Source: Aporrectodea caliginosa | Taxonomy: Eukaryota > Annelida > Clitellata > Crassiclitellata > Lumbricidae | NCBI GenBank assembly: GCA_020284085.1 | Contig: JACEVL010000161.1 | Coordinates: 1,208,501 to 1,272,500 of the forward strand | Direction: 5' to 3' | Length of the DNA: 64,000 bases | Shown here: one piece after another, positions 34,954 to 43,949 of the stretch | How the letters are laid out: each line of letters starts with the position of its first letter | How positions within the stretch are numbered: position 1 is the first letter of the stretch | Position numbers and translations under genes: made by a program | The notes under the pieces: generated by a model | Databases searched by the model: none | What the model was told of the DNA's origin: nothing | The model's input: the letters and a program-made list of their open reading frames with translations, nothing else

Positions 34954-35960
34954 ATACAGAAATGATGGAAGGAACGCTTCAAACTACTACTAAATGTCGA
35001 CACACATAACAACCCATAATTATACGGTTCTCACAGAGTTGTCCATAAACACAACAGAAGAACAGATAGCCAAACTTTCTACAGGAAGAGGTAAGAGATG
35101 CTATCAAAAAATGGAAAGGATAAAGCACCAGGCATCGATGGAATCACCACTGAACTACTTCAAGGAGGAGGGGGAAAGGTTGTTAAAGCTACCCGGTATG
35201 CATGCAAAGATTCAACAGGAAGAAGAAATACCAGAAGACTGGGAAAATTCGACAATCATTCCTATATACAAAAGAAAAGGAGATCCACAAGACTGCACAA
35301 ATTACATGCAGAGGCATTAGCCTACAGAGCATTCCGGGAAAGGTTTTCAACAGAATGATGCAAAACGGAATGAAGCAATATGTTGAGAGAGCACTTGGAG
35401 AAGAAGCGAAGAAGAAGCACAATTTATCAACTATTCACCATGAGACAGATACTTACAAAATCATAGAACACAACCAGATAGTCTTCATCAACTTCATAAA
35501 CTTCAAACAAGCATTCGACAGCAGATGGCATGATAGAGTGCGGAGAGTGATGCAAAATGCAGGAATACCAGAGCAATTTCTCAGACTTGTACAAGAGATA
35601 TGGCAAAAATCATCAAGTGCCATAAAAGTAGATGAAAGATCACAGATTACTTTCACACGAAAACGGGAGTACAGACTAGAGTACGACAAGGATGTATCTC
35701 ATCCCATGCCCATTTGACCTAGTATTAGAAGCAGTGATGTCACTCAGCCTTAACAATTCACCAAAGCAGGAATCAAATTAAATGGAAGGCCGGTGAATAA
35801 TCTCCGATTTGCTGACGACATTGGCCTCCTTACTATGGAAGCGGACCAGAACTACAGGATATTAAAACACAGGTTGACGAAACCAGTAGAAGATTCGACC
35901 TCAGGATTAACGCAGAGAAAATCAAAACAATGGTGATTGAAAAGACCTAAGTGACACCAA

Positions 35961-36320
35961 TAGATTAGTTAAGATTGTTTATAATGTACAACTGTGAACA
36001 TTATAATCTGTTTTGTTTTGATTTTGTTTGTTTGTTTGTTTTAAATCTTGTACTGCAATGTTTTGTTATTTAGTTGTTTGGCTATGATTTAGCCCTAAAA
36101 TTGTTATTTAAGTTGAATTTTCTATAACTATATGATCACAAAAATCGTCTTGCCATCAGTAAATGTAATATGGAATAGGGGCAGCCCTGCAATAGCGGAT
36201 TATTTTATCCTTTAGGGCTGTCCTGTTGACGGCATCAGCAGATTAACATTTTTTAAATGACTGATTGTTAATTAATTGTGCTGTTGTTGATTCAATAAAC
36301 GGCTGATTGAATAGTGACAT
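35961..36320 (+). mobile_element. Short retro-insert inside the LINE, 14-bp duplication
   Basis: CTAAGTGACAYCAA flanks it (35947-35960 and 36321-36334, 13 of 14 identical). The insert carries a GGGGCAGCCCTG...AGGGCTGTCCTG stem and ends after AATAAACGGCTGATTGA, so it looks like a 5'-truncated LINE tail. Confidence 0.75.
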
Positions 36321-36734
36321 CTAAGTGACATCAACGTTCAAGGAGAAGCTATTGATCAAGTAGAACAGTTCATCTGTCTTGAAGGTCTAATAGACACAGA
36401 TGGCAGGAACAAAAAAGACATATTACAAAGGAGAAAGTCGCCAACCCTGAATGACCTTAGGTAACTGACAGAGTGCACGTAACCACTGAAAATGTTTCAG
36501 TACGAGGCACAGGAAGAGCGAGGACCTCCTGTGATCGAGTGTAATATCTAGTGGCATGACGGATTTAGGTTGGCTGATATGAATGCAATGCTTTCTGAAC
36601 TATTTATTTTATTGTGTTGTTTCTATATAAACCCAGCACGTCTGTCAGGTACTTGAGAGATACTATATTAAGTGTCTTGATTAATGAGTTTATAATTGTG
36701 TGTATGACGTACATATGCCTGTCATTATCTTGTC

Positions 36735-37661
36735 TAGGGATGTTAAACGATAATCGGAAATCCGATTATCAGTTTCGAAGACGATTATCTGGTTATTTAC
36801 AAAATGATAATCGAATTCGCTTTTTCATTTTTGTAGTGAAAATTACAAGAAATGCCAGAAAAAAGTATAATTTATGCATTTGTTTAGTGTCTGCGATTAT
36901 TTTCATCCATATGGCCGGCAGATAAGAAGTTTGTTTAAAATTCACGACCACTCGTACAGCGTCTTTGCAGGTGTCTGTTCTGCAGTTGGATATCAATGAA
37001 CAGGTCTGATGACAATTCATGCAAAAGAAATCGGATATTATAATATTTTATTGTACTTGAAAATTGGAAAAGGAACTTATAAATTTAAAATATGATATGG
37101 TTTAAGAGTTAAATATATTATAGTATGACGTGGTTTAAGAGTTAGCCAATAAACTAAATTCTAGCTTTTTTTCTCTTATTTTAATGCGCTTTGGCGTGAA
37201 ACTCCGATTCAGTGTCCGCGCTGTAGTCGGGAGCACCTCTGAGTAGAAATCTTGAAGGGGCGCTATACAAGTGCTCATACATACATTTAAGAGGCCAGTC
37301 AGAATGATTGACATATGTAGCCTACTTTATGACATCATTGTTGAAAGGCCATACTCCCCAAAGATAAAAAATCACATTAATAACAATAATAATAATAAGT
37401 TGCTGCAATTTCAAATAGTTCATAAACAGTTAGTTCGAAATCGAAGTCTGTTCAATGTTACTACTACTGGTTTGCATGCACATTTGCGTAGCAGACATCC
37501 TGGGTTAGTGGCGCCTTCAAATATTCAGTACTGAGTAACAGGATTTATTGCAACACAAAGAAACTGTCTTGATAGTCATCAGGAAAAACAATAATCAGTT
37601 TAAATTCGGATTTCTATAATCGATGATTGGTTTGCCAAAAAAGCCAATATTAACAACCCTA
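36735..37661. mobile_element. hAT element remnant with BED-finger residues
   Basis: Ends TAGGGATGTTAA (36735-36746) and, reversed, TAGGGTTGTTAA (37650-37661). Flanks ATCTTGTC and ATCCGGTC match at 6 of 8 bases. CGATAATCG/CGATTATC motifs cluster at the left end. At about 37440-37520 a plus frame reads SLFNVTTTGLHAHLRSRHPG, the second half of a BED zinc finger (His-x4-His) as found at the N-terminus of hAT transposases. A SINE tail at 37185-37290 interrupts it. Confidence 0.75.
37185..37290 (+). mobile_element. SINE tail fragment
   Basis: It shares GGCGTGAAAC, CCGATTCAGTGTCCGCGCTG and GAGTAGAAATCTTGAAGGGGC with the full SINE at 30045-30275. The head is missing. Confidence 0.75.
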
Positions 37662-37726
37662 ATCCGGTCTTACTTTACCTGATCTTATCTTACTTTATCT
37701 GACTTAAACTTAACTTACCTGATATT

Positions 37727-37904
37727 CATGGGCATAGCCAGGAAAAAATTTCAGGGGGGGTTTTAGGATTTCGGGTGGGTTTTCCATTGGAAATGGTCGC
37801 AAAACTAAGGTTTTTTGGGTATTTCCCATGTAAAAGCATATAAAAAATTTTGGTAACTTATTGGGGGGTTTGAACCTGTAAAACCACCCCTAAATATGCC
37901 CATG
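37727..37904 (+). mobile_element. 178-bp hAT-like MITE, perfect 8-bp duplication
   Basis: Ends CATGGGCATAGCCAGG and, reversed, CATGGGCATATTTAGG. CTGATATT is repeated exactly at 37719-37726 and 37905-37912. G-runs and CCATTGGAAATGGTCGCAAA are shared with the split copy at 12764-14297. Confidence 0.9.
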
Positions 37905-38156
37905 CTGATATTACTTTACCTTACCTTAACTGATGTTACTGCATGCTTTTACTGCTCTTAGACTCCTCAACCTGATCTTAAGTTATACTATTATTTGTAC
38001 GTATCTTAGCAGATCTTACTTTATCTTATGTGAAGTTAACCTAATCTTGAACCGATCTTACGTAACATGTTCAAACCTCACCCTGCCTTACCTTAACCAG
38101 TCTAACCTGACTGTAAGTTAACTCTGTTCATTATGTGTGGTGTGCTTTGGTTGCAG

Positions 38157-38346
38157 GAACCACAATTGTCTGGTGGAAGTGAAGGCACAGGTGATGACAC
38201 GCGACAACGCCCTAGGAATGTGGGTTCCGCACTCTGGCGGTGGCATGAGCCGTGTCGGTCTCTTCCAGGCAACAGATGCGACTGCAGAGGCTGACCTTGG
38301 TCACATCCAGTACGTCATCAATGGATATAGGATGTCCGATGACGTG
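38157..38346 (+). CDS. Spred: Spred, EVH1 domain exon (first half)
   Basis: After the acceptor TTTGGTTGCAG (AG at 38155-38156) the exon enters in phase 2 and encodes 63 residues, among them CLVEVKAQVMTRDNALGMWV, GLFQ and YVINGYRM, ending at GTG|GTGAGT (38346/38347) in phase 0. It matches the first half of the SPRED EVH1 domain (VRAVVMTRDDSSGGWLP type) and both exon borders sit where vertebrate SPRED genes have theirs. The start-codon exon (about 10 residues in vertebrates) is upstream and was not found. SPRED proteins sit at the plasma membrane and block Ras-Raf-ERK signalling by binding neurofibromin through this domain. Confidence 0.93.
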
Positions 38347-38498
38347 GTGAGTTTTTCACTCATGTGCTCATTGTTCATTCATTTATTAGATCATTCATTC
38401 ATTCTTGCATTCAATCATTCATTCAATCATTCTGTATTTCATTTAGTCATTCATTAGATCCTTCATTCATTTATGCAGTCAATCAGTCGTTCAGTCAC

Positions 38499-38499
<1 letters not shown>

Positions 38500-38543
<44 letters not shown>
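38500..38543. repeat. (ATT)n microsatellite
   Basis: About 14 ATT units in the intron after the first EVH1 exon, next to a block of CATT/ATTC repeats (38370-38480). Confidence 0.95.
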
Positions 38544-38545
<2 letters not shown>

Positions 38546-38599
38546 TGCATATATTATGCATGAAAGGTCAGTTAATGTGAATTTGAGATAGCGTGAAGC

Positions 38600-38735
38600 T
38601 ATTGTATGTGAAGGACTTTCTCAAGGTTCTTCACACAGGTACTGTCTCAGAGGACGCTTGAACCTGTACTCCCCATGTTTCAAGCCAAGAGCTCTAACCA
38701 GACGGCCACTGTGCCCCACCAGTTGCTCACGTGCA
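38600..38735 (-). mobile_element. tRNA-derived SINE
   Basis: The minus strand reads GGCCGTCTGGTTAGAGCTCT (A-box region) and GGTTCAAGCG (B-box), then a body shared with 18140-18312. It lies antisense in a Spred intron. Confidence 0.65.
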
Positions 38736-38944
38736 CTGTTCATTCGCTCACTTGATTCTTTAAAGGAGCCAAATAAATGATCTTATGCACAAACACATAC
38801 TTGCATACAAGTAAATGTTTCTTAATACAAACTTTTATACAAGCATAATTAGAAACATACATATACATACATACATACTGATGTGCATGCTTAAATACAT
38901 ACATACACACCGTGCATACATGCATAGATATGTGTCTACTTGTA

Positions 38945-39520
38945 TACACTTACACATACAGAGATGGTACTACTAAGGCTTGGGCACCATTTCCATTTGG
39001 CATCCCACAAGGCTTGGTTCTTGAGCCCCTTCTGCTACATGGTTGATCTGACCCGACTCATCACTACCCTAAGAGCATGGCCTCACTGTATACAGTATGC
39101 AGGTGATTTCAATTGTATTCAACCTGCCATTCATTCTGACGCACATGCCTGTTTGTCAAATACATGAGCCACAGTTTCGGAAATACAGGCATACCATTTT
39201 GGAAGTACATGAATGCTATCAAATCAGCTTCGATCTAAAACTGACGAAGTGCTCACTAGTATTGAATTTCCCTGGCTAGTGTATGCAGCTCATAGTTCGT
39301 GACCTGGGTGTGGTTTAAGAAGGAGAATTATCAATAATGCCACGTTAATTTGCGCTGCAGAACCTGCTTCTATCAGTTGCATCAGATCCGGGTCATATCG
39401 CATTGCCTTTTGTTCAATGCTCCCCTGACCAATTAGTTCATTCATTTCATGCTGATGTAGATTGACTATTGTATCTCCATCCTAGAAGGACCCACAAAGT
39501 TCAGAATAGGTTACGACAGT
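38945..39520 (+). pseudogene. LINE RT fragment in Spred intron
   Basis: Frames read FGIPQGLVLEPLL (ancestral GxPQGSVLGPLLF) and YAGDFNCIQPA (ancestral YADDTQLY motif C) followed by LKLTKCS-like residues. The catalytic Asp pair is lost and stops are present. Confidence 0.7.
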
Positions 39521-39529
39521 CCAGTGGTT

Positions 39530-40304
39530 AAATTCAACCGGATCTCAGATCCGGTACCATAGATTTGAGATCCGGCACCTAGACTGTTAGATCCGCCACC
39601 TTAAAGAGAAGACCCGTCACCTAAATGTGTAATTTGCTACAGTAATTGACCATGTGATTCCTGTTTCACAAATTTTGTGTGTTTCCGAATAGAGAATACC
39701 GAGTATCGGTTATAGATTCGTCAGATAGACTTAGGCTTTAAATTTGCAAATACGCCATCTCTGGATGAGTAATTTAACCAATGCGACAGTCGGTCAACCA
39801 GTCAAAAAACTTAAATATAGCTGCTTATGTGCAACAACTGGCTTCCTATACAGAAGAATGAATTCAAGATACATCTGGTTGGACGATCCGCTATGTTCAG
39901 CACTTCCCCAGTGTATATATTATAACAGGATTGTGTTCTGTTCTGGTAACTGATCACGTCACTTTGCTGTCTCTGGAAATTTACAGATTCTTGGCTTGTG
40001 CACATCATCATTATGGGCTCATTGGGTGGTTTTGTGAATTGTACAGGTCTTCTACTTAGAACAATCTCCATTTACATGTATGTGTAGTGTCAATTAATTC
40101 CATGTGACAGACATTCTCTGTTTACCTTATGTCACAATTGTTTAGTTCAGTTAAACAGCCATTCAAGCACCACGTTTGGGAGTTGCTTGAACGGTGCAAT
40201 ATAAATGTCGTATTACATTACATAAACATACATGCATAAAGCTTGCATTCATTTCTATCAATGTTTTAATGTAGTGCCTTGTCAATGCCATTTTCTGTTA
40301 TCAG
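39530..40304. other. Spred intron, unique sequence
   Basis: A short GATCCGGCACC-type tandem repeat lies at about 39538-39615. Otherwise I see nothing recognisable up to the pyrimidine tract and acceptor of the next exon. Confidence 0.5.
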
Positions 40305-40476
40305 GTCATCATGCATTGTGCGCTGACAACGGACTTTCAGTATATGAAGGTGAACCCAACATTTCATCATTGGTCTGTCAAAGAGAAACGTTTTGGTCTA
40401 ACGTTTCAGACGTTTGGTGATGCCACAGCATTTGAAAAGACCATTAATTCGGTTCTGGAAAACCTCAGGTCAACAG
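40305..40476 (+). CDS. Spred: Spred, EVH1 domain exon (second half)
   Basis: The acceptor TTTTCTGTTATCAG ends at 40304 and the donor ACAG|GTGAGT lies at 40476/40477. The exon starts in phase 0 and ends in phase 1, giving 57 codons. VNPTFHHWSVKEKRFGLTFQ then FGDATAFEKTI match the C-terminal half of the SPRED EVH1 domain ([22 protein letters not shown] in vertebrates). Together with 38157-38346 it completes the EVH1 fold. This is the part of the domain that is most nearly invariant among SPRED proteins. Confidence 0.95.
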
Positions 40477-41063
40477 GTGAGTTGTGGACAGTTTAACAGG
40501 GGAATTACGAACTCTGAATATTTGAGCAAACGTTGACAAGGTAAAATATGGACCTGATGAAGCTCAGATCTTCAGGTGAACTTTTTATAGAGTTTTTGAG
40601 CATCTCAAATCACTTTGCAACGGTGAAATTACAAAGTCAGGAACCTCAAATCTTCAGATGAGCAAAGAAATTTAAATGTTTTAAATATAAAAGTGTAATA
40701 TAAATCAAATTTTTGTAGGATCTCAAGTGACTTTGGAAGTGAAGAAGCTCAAATATTCAAATGAGCTTTGAAAAGGTAAACCTTGGAGATTCCGACAAAA
40801 GTGGCTGTGGATTAAGTAGTTAAATATACTGGCCTTGTGAATATTGACTGGTTCTGTTCAGTGGGTTGTGATTAAGAATCTGGTTTTGCTCAGATTTTGA
40901 TTCATTACAATAAATGGCACTGTAGAAGTTAAATTCACTCCTTACCTTGCTGTACTTTACCTTACCTTATAGTATTTTACTGTACCGTGCTTTTCCTCAG
41001 TGTGATGTTTATAACTGAAGAGGTTCAAGGTCGGAGATTAAACTCGTTTTGGTGTTATTTTAG
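40477..41063. other. Spred intron with weak tandem structure
   Basis: Loosely repeated blocks of the form CTCAAATCTTCAGGTGAGC, GAAATTACAAAGTC recur between 40490 and 40790. No other feature is seen. Confidence 0.4.
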
Positions 41064-41270
41064 GTGCTGTCATGACACTTCCCTTCAGAGATGGTACCAG
41101 TTCTTGGAGCAGCTCTCCAAAGGTTGTGATTTCCGTCTTTGTGATATGTCTGTTGTATCAGCTGTACTCCGTGTTCTGTGCTTCAGAAAGTGCAGCACAG
41201 ATGGTGCCCACCATGCTGGAACTTATAAACTTATGTATTATTGTGTTATTGGCAGTTTCATGCTGGGCTT
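41064..41270 (+). CDS. Possible alternative Spred exon (207 nt, phase 1-1)
   Basis: An acceptor (TTATTTTAG, to 41063) and a strong donor (CTT|GTAAGT at 41270/41271) bound a 69-codon open block that would enter and leave in phase 1, so it could be skipped without frame change. The start (GAVMTLPFRDGTSSWSSS) is hydrophilic; the rest is strongly hydrophobic, unlike known SPRED linkers. A shorter version ending at AAG|GTTGTG (41122) would join in frame to the acceptor at 42266, but that donor is weak. This may be an isoform exon or chance. Confidence 0.25.
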
Positions 41271-41385
41271 GTAAGTAGTAGTTTTTAAGAGCTCACTGTA
41301 TTCATCTGGTGCTGTCACACTAAGAGCACATTGAAGTAGTTTTGTATCTCAGGTGCTGTGTATATTTATTTATGCAATACCTTAA

Positions 41386-42017
41386 CCCTTTGACTTGCGC
41401 TATTGTTCGCGAGAAAAGGTATGTATGTATGTGTGTATGTATGTATGTATGTATGTATGCATATATATATATGCATGAATGTATGTATGTATGTATGTAT
41501 TTATATATTATGTATGTATGTATATATATTATGTATGTATGTATGAATTGAGTTAATCATTTACTGTGTAATATGTACTATACTATTTGCATTGCTGTAC
41601 GAAACTTGATGTTGCACTGTTTATCAGGGATTTAGCTAATTCATATTTCTGAAATGTTGTTCTAGGTGTCCCTAGTTAGCGGGATCTTGATCCCTTTTGG
41701 GACTCCTCTTGCGGCCAATCCTGATACTTTATGTTGAAAAATGTTATGTGTTTTCATTTGGCTTCAATAAAAGAGATTTGATTGATTGATTGATTGATTG
41801 ATGTATGTATATCTGTATGTATGTATATATATGCATGTATGTATGTATATATGCATGCATGCATGTATGTATGTATGTATGTATGTATGTATACATGTAT
41901 GTATGTATGTATGTATACATGTATGTATGTATGTATGTATGTATGTATACATGTATGTATGTATGTATGTATGTATGTATGTATGCGTGCTTTAAAGCGC
42001 GGTGGCCAGTCAAAGGG
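41386..42017. mobile_element. piggyBac-like MITE at TTAA, filled with TATG repeats
   Basis: Ends CCCTTTGACT (41386-41395) and AGTCAAAGGG (42008-42017) are inverted and each is flanked by TTAA (41382-41385 and 42018-42021). TTAA duplication and CCCTTTGAC-like ends fit piggyBac-type MITEs. The interior is two (TATG)n tracts (41420-41545 and 41803-41990) around an inserted LINE tail. The short MYVCMYVC frames are artefacts. Confidence 0.75.
41575..41802 (+). mobile_element. LINE 3' end with TTGA tail
   Basis: The stem-loop AGCGGGATCTTGATCCC, then CAATAAAAGAGATT and an exact (GATT)n tail at 41777-41802, mark the 3' end of a CR1-like LINE. The stem resembles that at 28820-28850. Confidence 0.75.
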
Positions 42018-42384
42018 TTAATCAGAGTTCTGTCTGAATATGTCTAAGTGAGGTGCCATGTGAATTACGTTTATACAATTAGATGACAATACAATAAGAT
42101 GACAAGTTCATGTGCACGGTCATTTTTGTCCAACTTAATTTAATGTTCTATTCAAATCTGACAGATATAATCATGTATAATCCAGAATCTTCTGTTGTAT
42201 CACTACCACACTACATCATATACATTTGTATACTATATTAAAATTGACTGGTTTCTTTCCACACAGGCTACTGTGGCACTTCCCAAAGAGACAGAAATGA
42301 GACCACGTCTTCCACAAAAGATGAATCAGCGACCAATCACTCAAGATACCCATGTGCTTCCTAACCAGACACACTGCTCCCCAG

Positions 42385-43706
42385 GTTCTTACTCCCAACC
42401 CAAGGACCGTCTGGGCTCCATCTGTTCGCTAGAAACCATCCCCGGGGTGGCTCCAACTTCTACCCTTGCCCGCAGGTCATCATCCGCCGAGTTCACGGTT
42501 GCAGCATCTGTCTGTGCCCATGGATCTTCTGAAGTCCTACCACCTCGTCTGCCTTTCATCAGCTCACAGTCAAAGTCTGACAGTGGACCACAGTCGAGAC
42601 CAGAAGAGGGACCACAGCCTGGTCCTGATGTTCCGCCACGATCGAAATCCGACTGTGGTCTTGAGACCCAACCGCTTGTGCACATGCAGCGATCGTCCCG
42701 ACCCAAAGTCGTAGACGAACGATCAACACTGTCACCAAGCGAATATACGACTCGGCGTCCTTCACCTAAACTTCCAGAAAATGCAATCCCGTTCCCTTAT
42801 GCATGCAGTCCAATCACTCCAAAAGTGGTTGTCCAGTGCATCGACAAGAAAAGGGCGCAAACACCGCCACCACCTGTGCCTTTGAGACTGGATGACAGTA
42901 GAAGACGAAGGTACGAGCCCAAGCAAGCGCCATTTCTCTTGTGTGGCGGCATATCTGACCCGACATGGGACGATGCACTTTATGATGACCTCCACCGGAA
43001 GCTCATGTCAGTCCCAGCGTCGGGTGGCTTCACCTCGGATCCGACGGCAATCTACGTGACAGGCCCGTATGTCCATTTCACAAAGGACAAGGAAACTCCT
43101 GGGTACCCAGAAAAGAACGAGTACTTCTACCCGAATCTGGATCCTGTCTCCAGCCTGCCACCTGTGTCATCCCAGCGGGGTTTGGCACTCCAAAACGCCT
43201 ACCGCGACTACCGAAATCTCGCGAAGACAGACGTCCAGCCGCCCGTGCCTCCGCTTCCAATTAAACAGCAGCAACGGCGTGGAATGAACTGGGCAAAGGA
43301 TTTGCCGCCCCGCAAGTCAAGCGATCTCTACAGATCTGACAGTGCCAACTTCAAATCAAAGTGCACTTACTGTGGCGAGTACTTCTCACCAAAGGAGAAT
43401 CGGCGTGGCGCGTGTGCCGACGGACCGGATGCGTTCAGGGACTGCGCAAAGAGCTGTGTGTGCCCCGCAGCAGCACTCGTTTACCACTGCGCGGACGAGG
43501 AGGACGGCGTTGCGACGGATCTCTGGACTTGTGGGGCAAGTGACCGAAGGAGCTGTCGCCAGTGGACCGTTCTTACGATCGTCTGTCTATTGCTGCCGTG
43601 TATGTGGTGCTTTCTGCCGATGCGATCCTGTCACCGTTGTGGCGTTGCTTGTGGGTGTTGCGGTGCCCGGCATCAGGCTGCCTTGCCACTCGCTTCAAAT
43701 GTCTAG
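42385..43706 (+). CDS. Spred: Spred, last exon: linker, KBD-like region and Sprouty domain
   Basis: This long open exon ends at TAG 43704-43706. It encodes a Ser/Pro-rich linker (poly-Pro TPPPPVPLR, VPPLPI), a diverged Kit-binding-like part (GPYVHFTKDKETPG ... LQNAYRDYRNL) and, from 43362, the Cys-rich Sprouty domain: CTYCGEYF, ENRRGACADGPDAFRDC, ALVYHCADEEDG, CRQWTVLTIVCLLLPCMWCF, LPMRSCHRCGVACGCCGARH. The Sprouty domain is normally palmitoylated and targets the protein to membranes. The 5' border is ambiguous: CCCCAG|G (start 42385) fits the phase-1 donor at 40476 directly, giving ENLRSTG-SYSQPK; the stronger-looking acceptor TTTCCACACAG (start 42267) needs phase 0, because in phase 1 it reaches a stop within about 35 codons. 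I prefer 42385 unless the short 41064-41122 exon is real. Confidence 0.93.
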
Positions 43707-43943
43707 CAGGGCACAACAGAATTTGGCGGAGAAATACAGCCGGGTCCAAGTCAGTGTGGACTAATCTATCAGAAAGATGAAATAGAAGTGGGGTGTCAGG
43801 TGGCGCAGTGCAATGCTGAGCAGGTCGAAGTCACAGGAGGTGTGAAATTAAGTGAGGTGCAGCGTTAAGCTGGGATGGTGCAATGCAAAACAAGACACCA
43901 GGTGATGTGGGTTAAATAATTTGTAAAGTCACAGGAGATACAA

Positions 43944-43949
43944 AATAAA
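43944..43949 (+). terminator. Possible Spred poly(A) signal
   Basis: AATAAA lies 238 bases after the stop codon in plus orientation. It is the first such hexamer after the stop that I noticed; actual use is not shown. Confidence 0.35.

Larger units (their letters stand above)
34400..36480 (+). pseudogene. Non-LTR retrotransposon (endonuclease-RT LINE), decayed and twice interrupted
   Basis: In-order reverse-transcriptase blocks appear in shifting frames: VREAIK-like, KDKAPGIDGITTELLQGGG (about 35110-35170), EEIPEDWENSTIIPIYKRKG (35222-35281), RGISLQSIPGKVFNRMMQN, INFKQAFDS (motif A, about 35500-35525; the usual Asp is Asn), GIPEQFLRLVQEIWQKSSSA, and FADD (motif C, 35808-35819), then GEAIDQVEQFICL after the second insertion. 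At least four frameshifts and stops kill it. A SINE sits at 34742-34953 and another insert at 35961-36320. The same family lies at 17230-17660. Confidence 0.9.
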
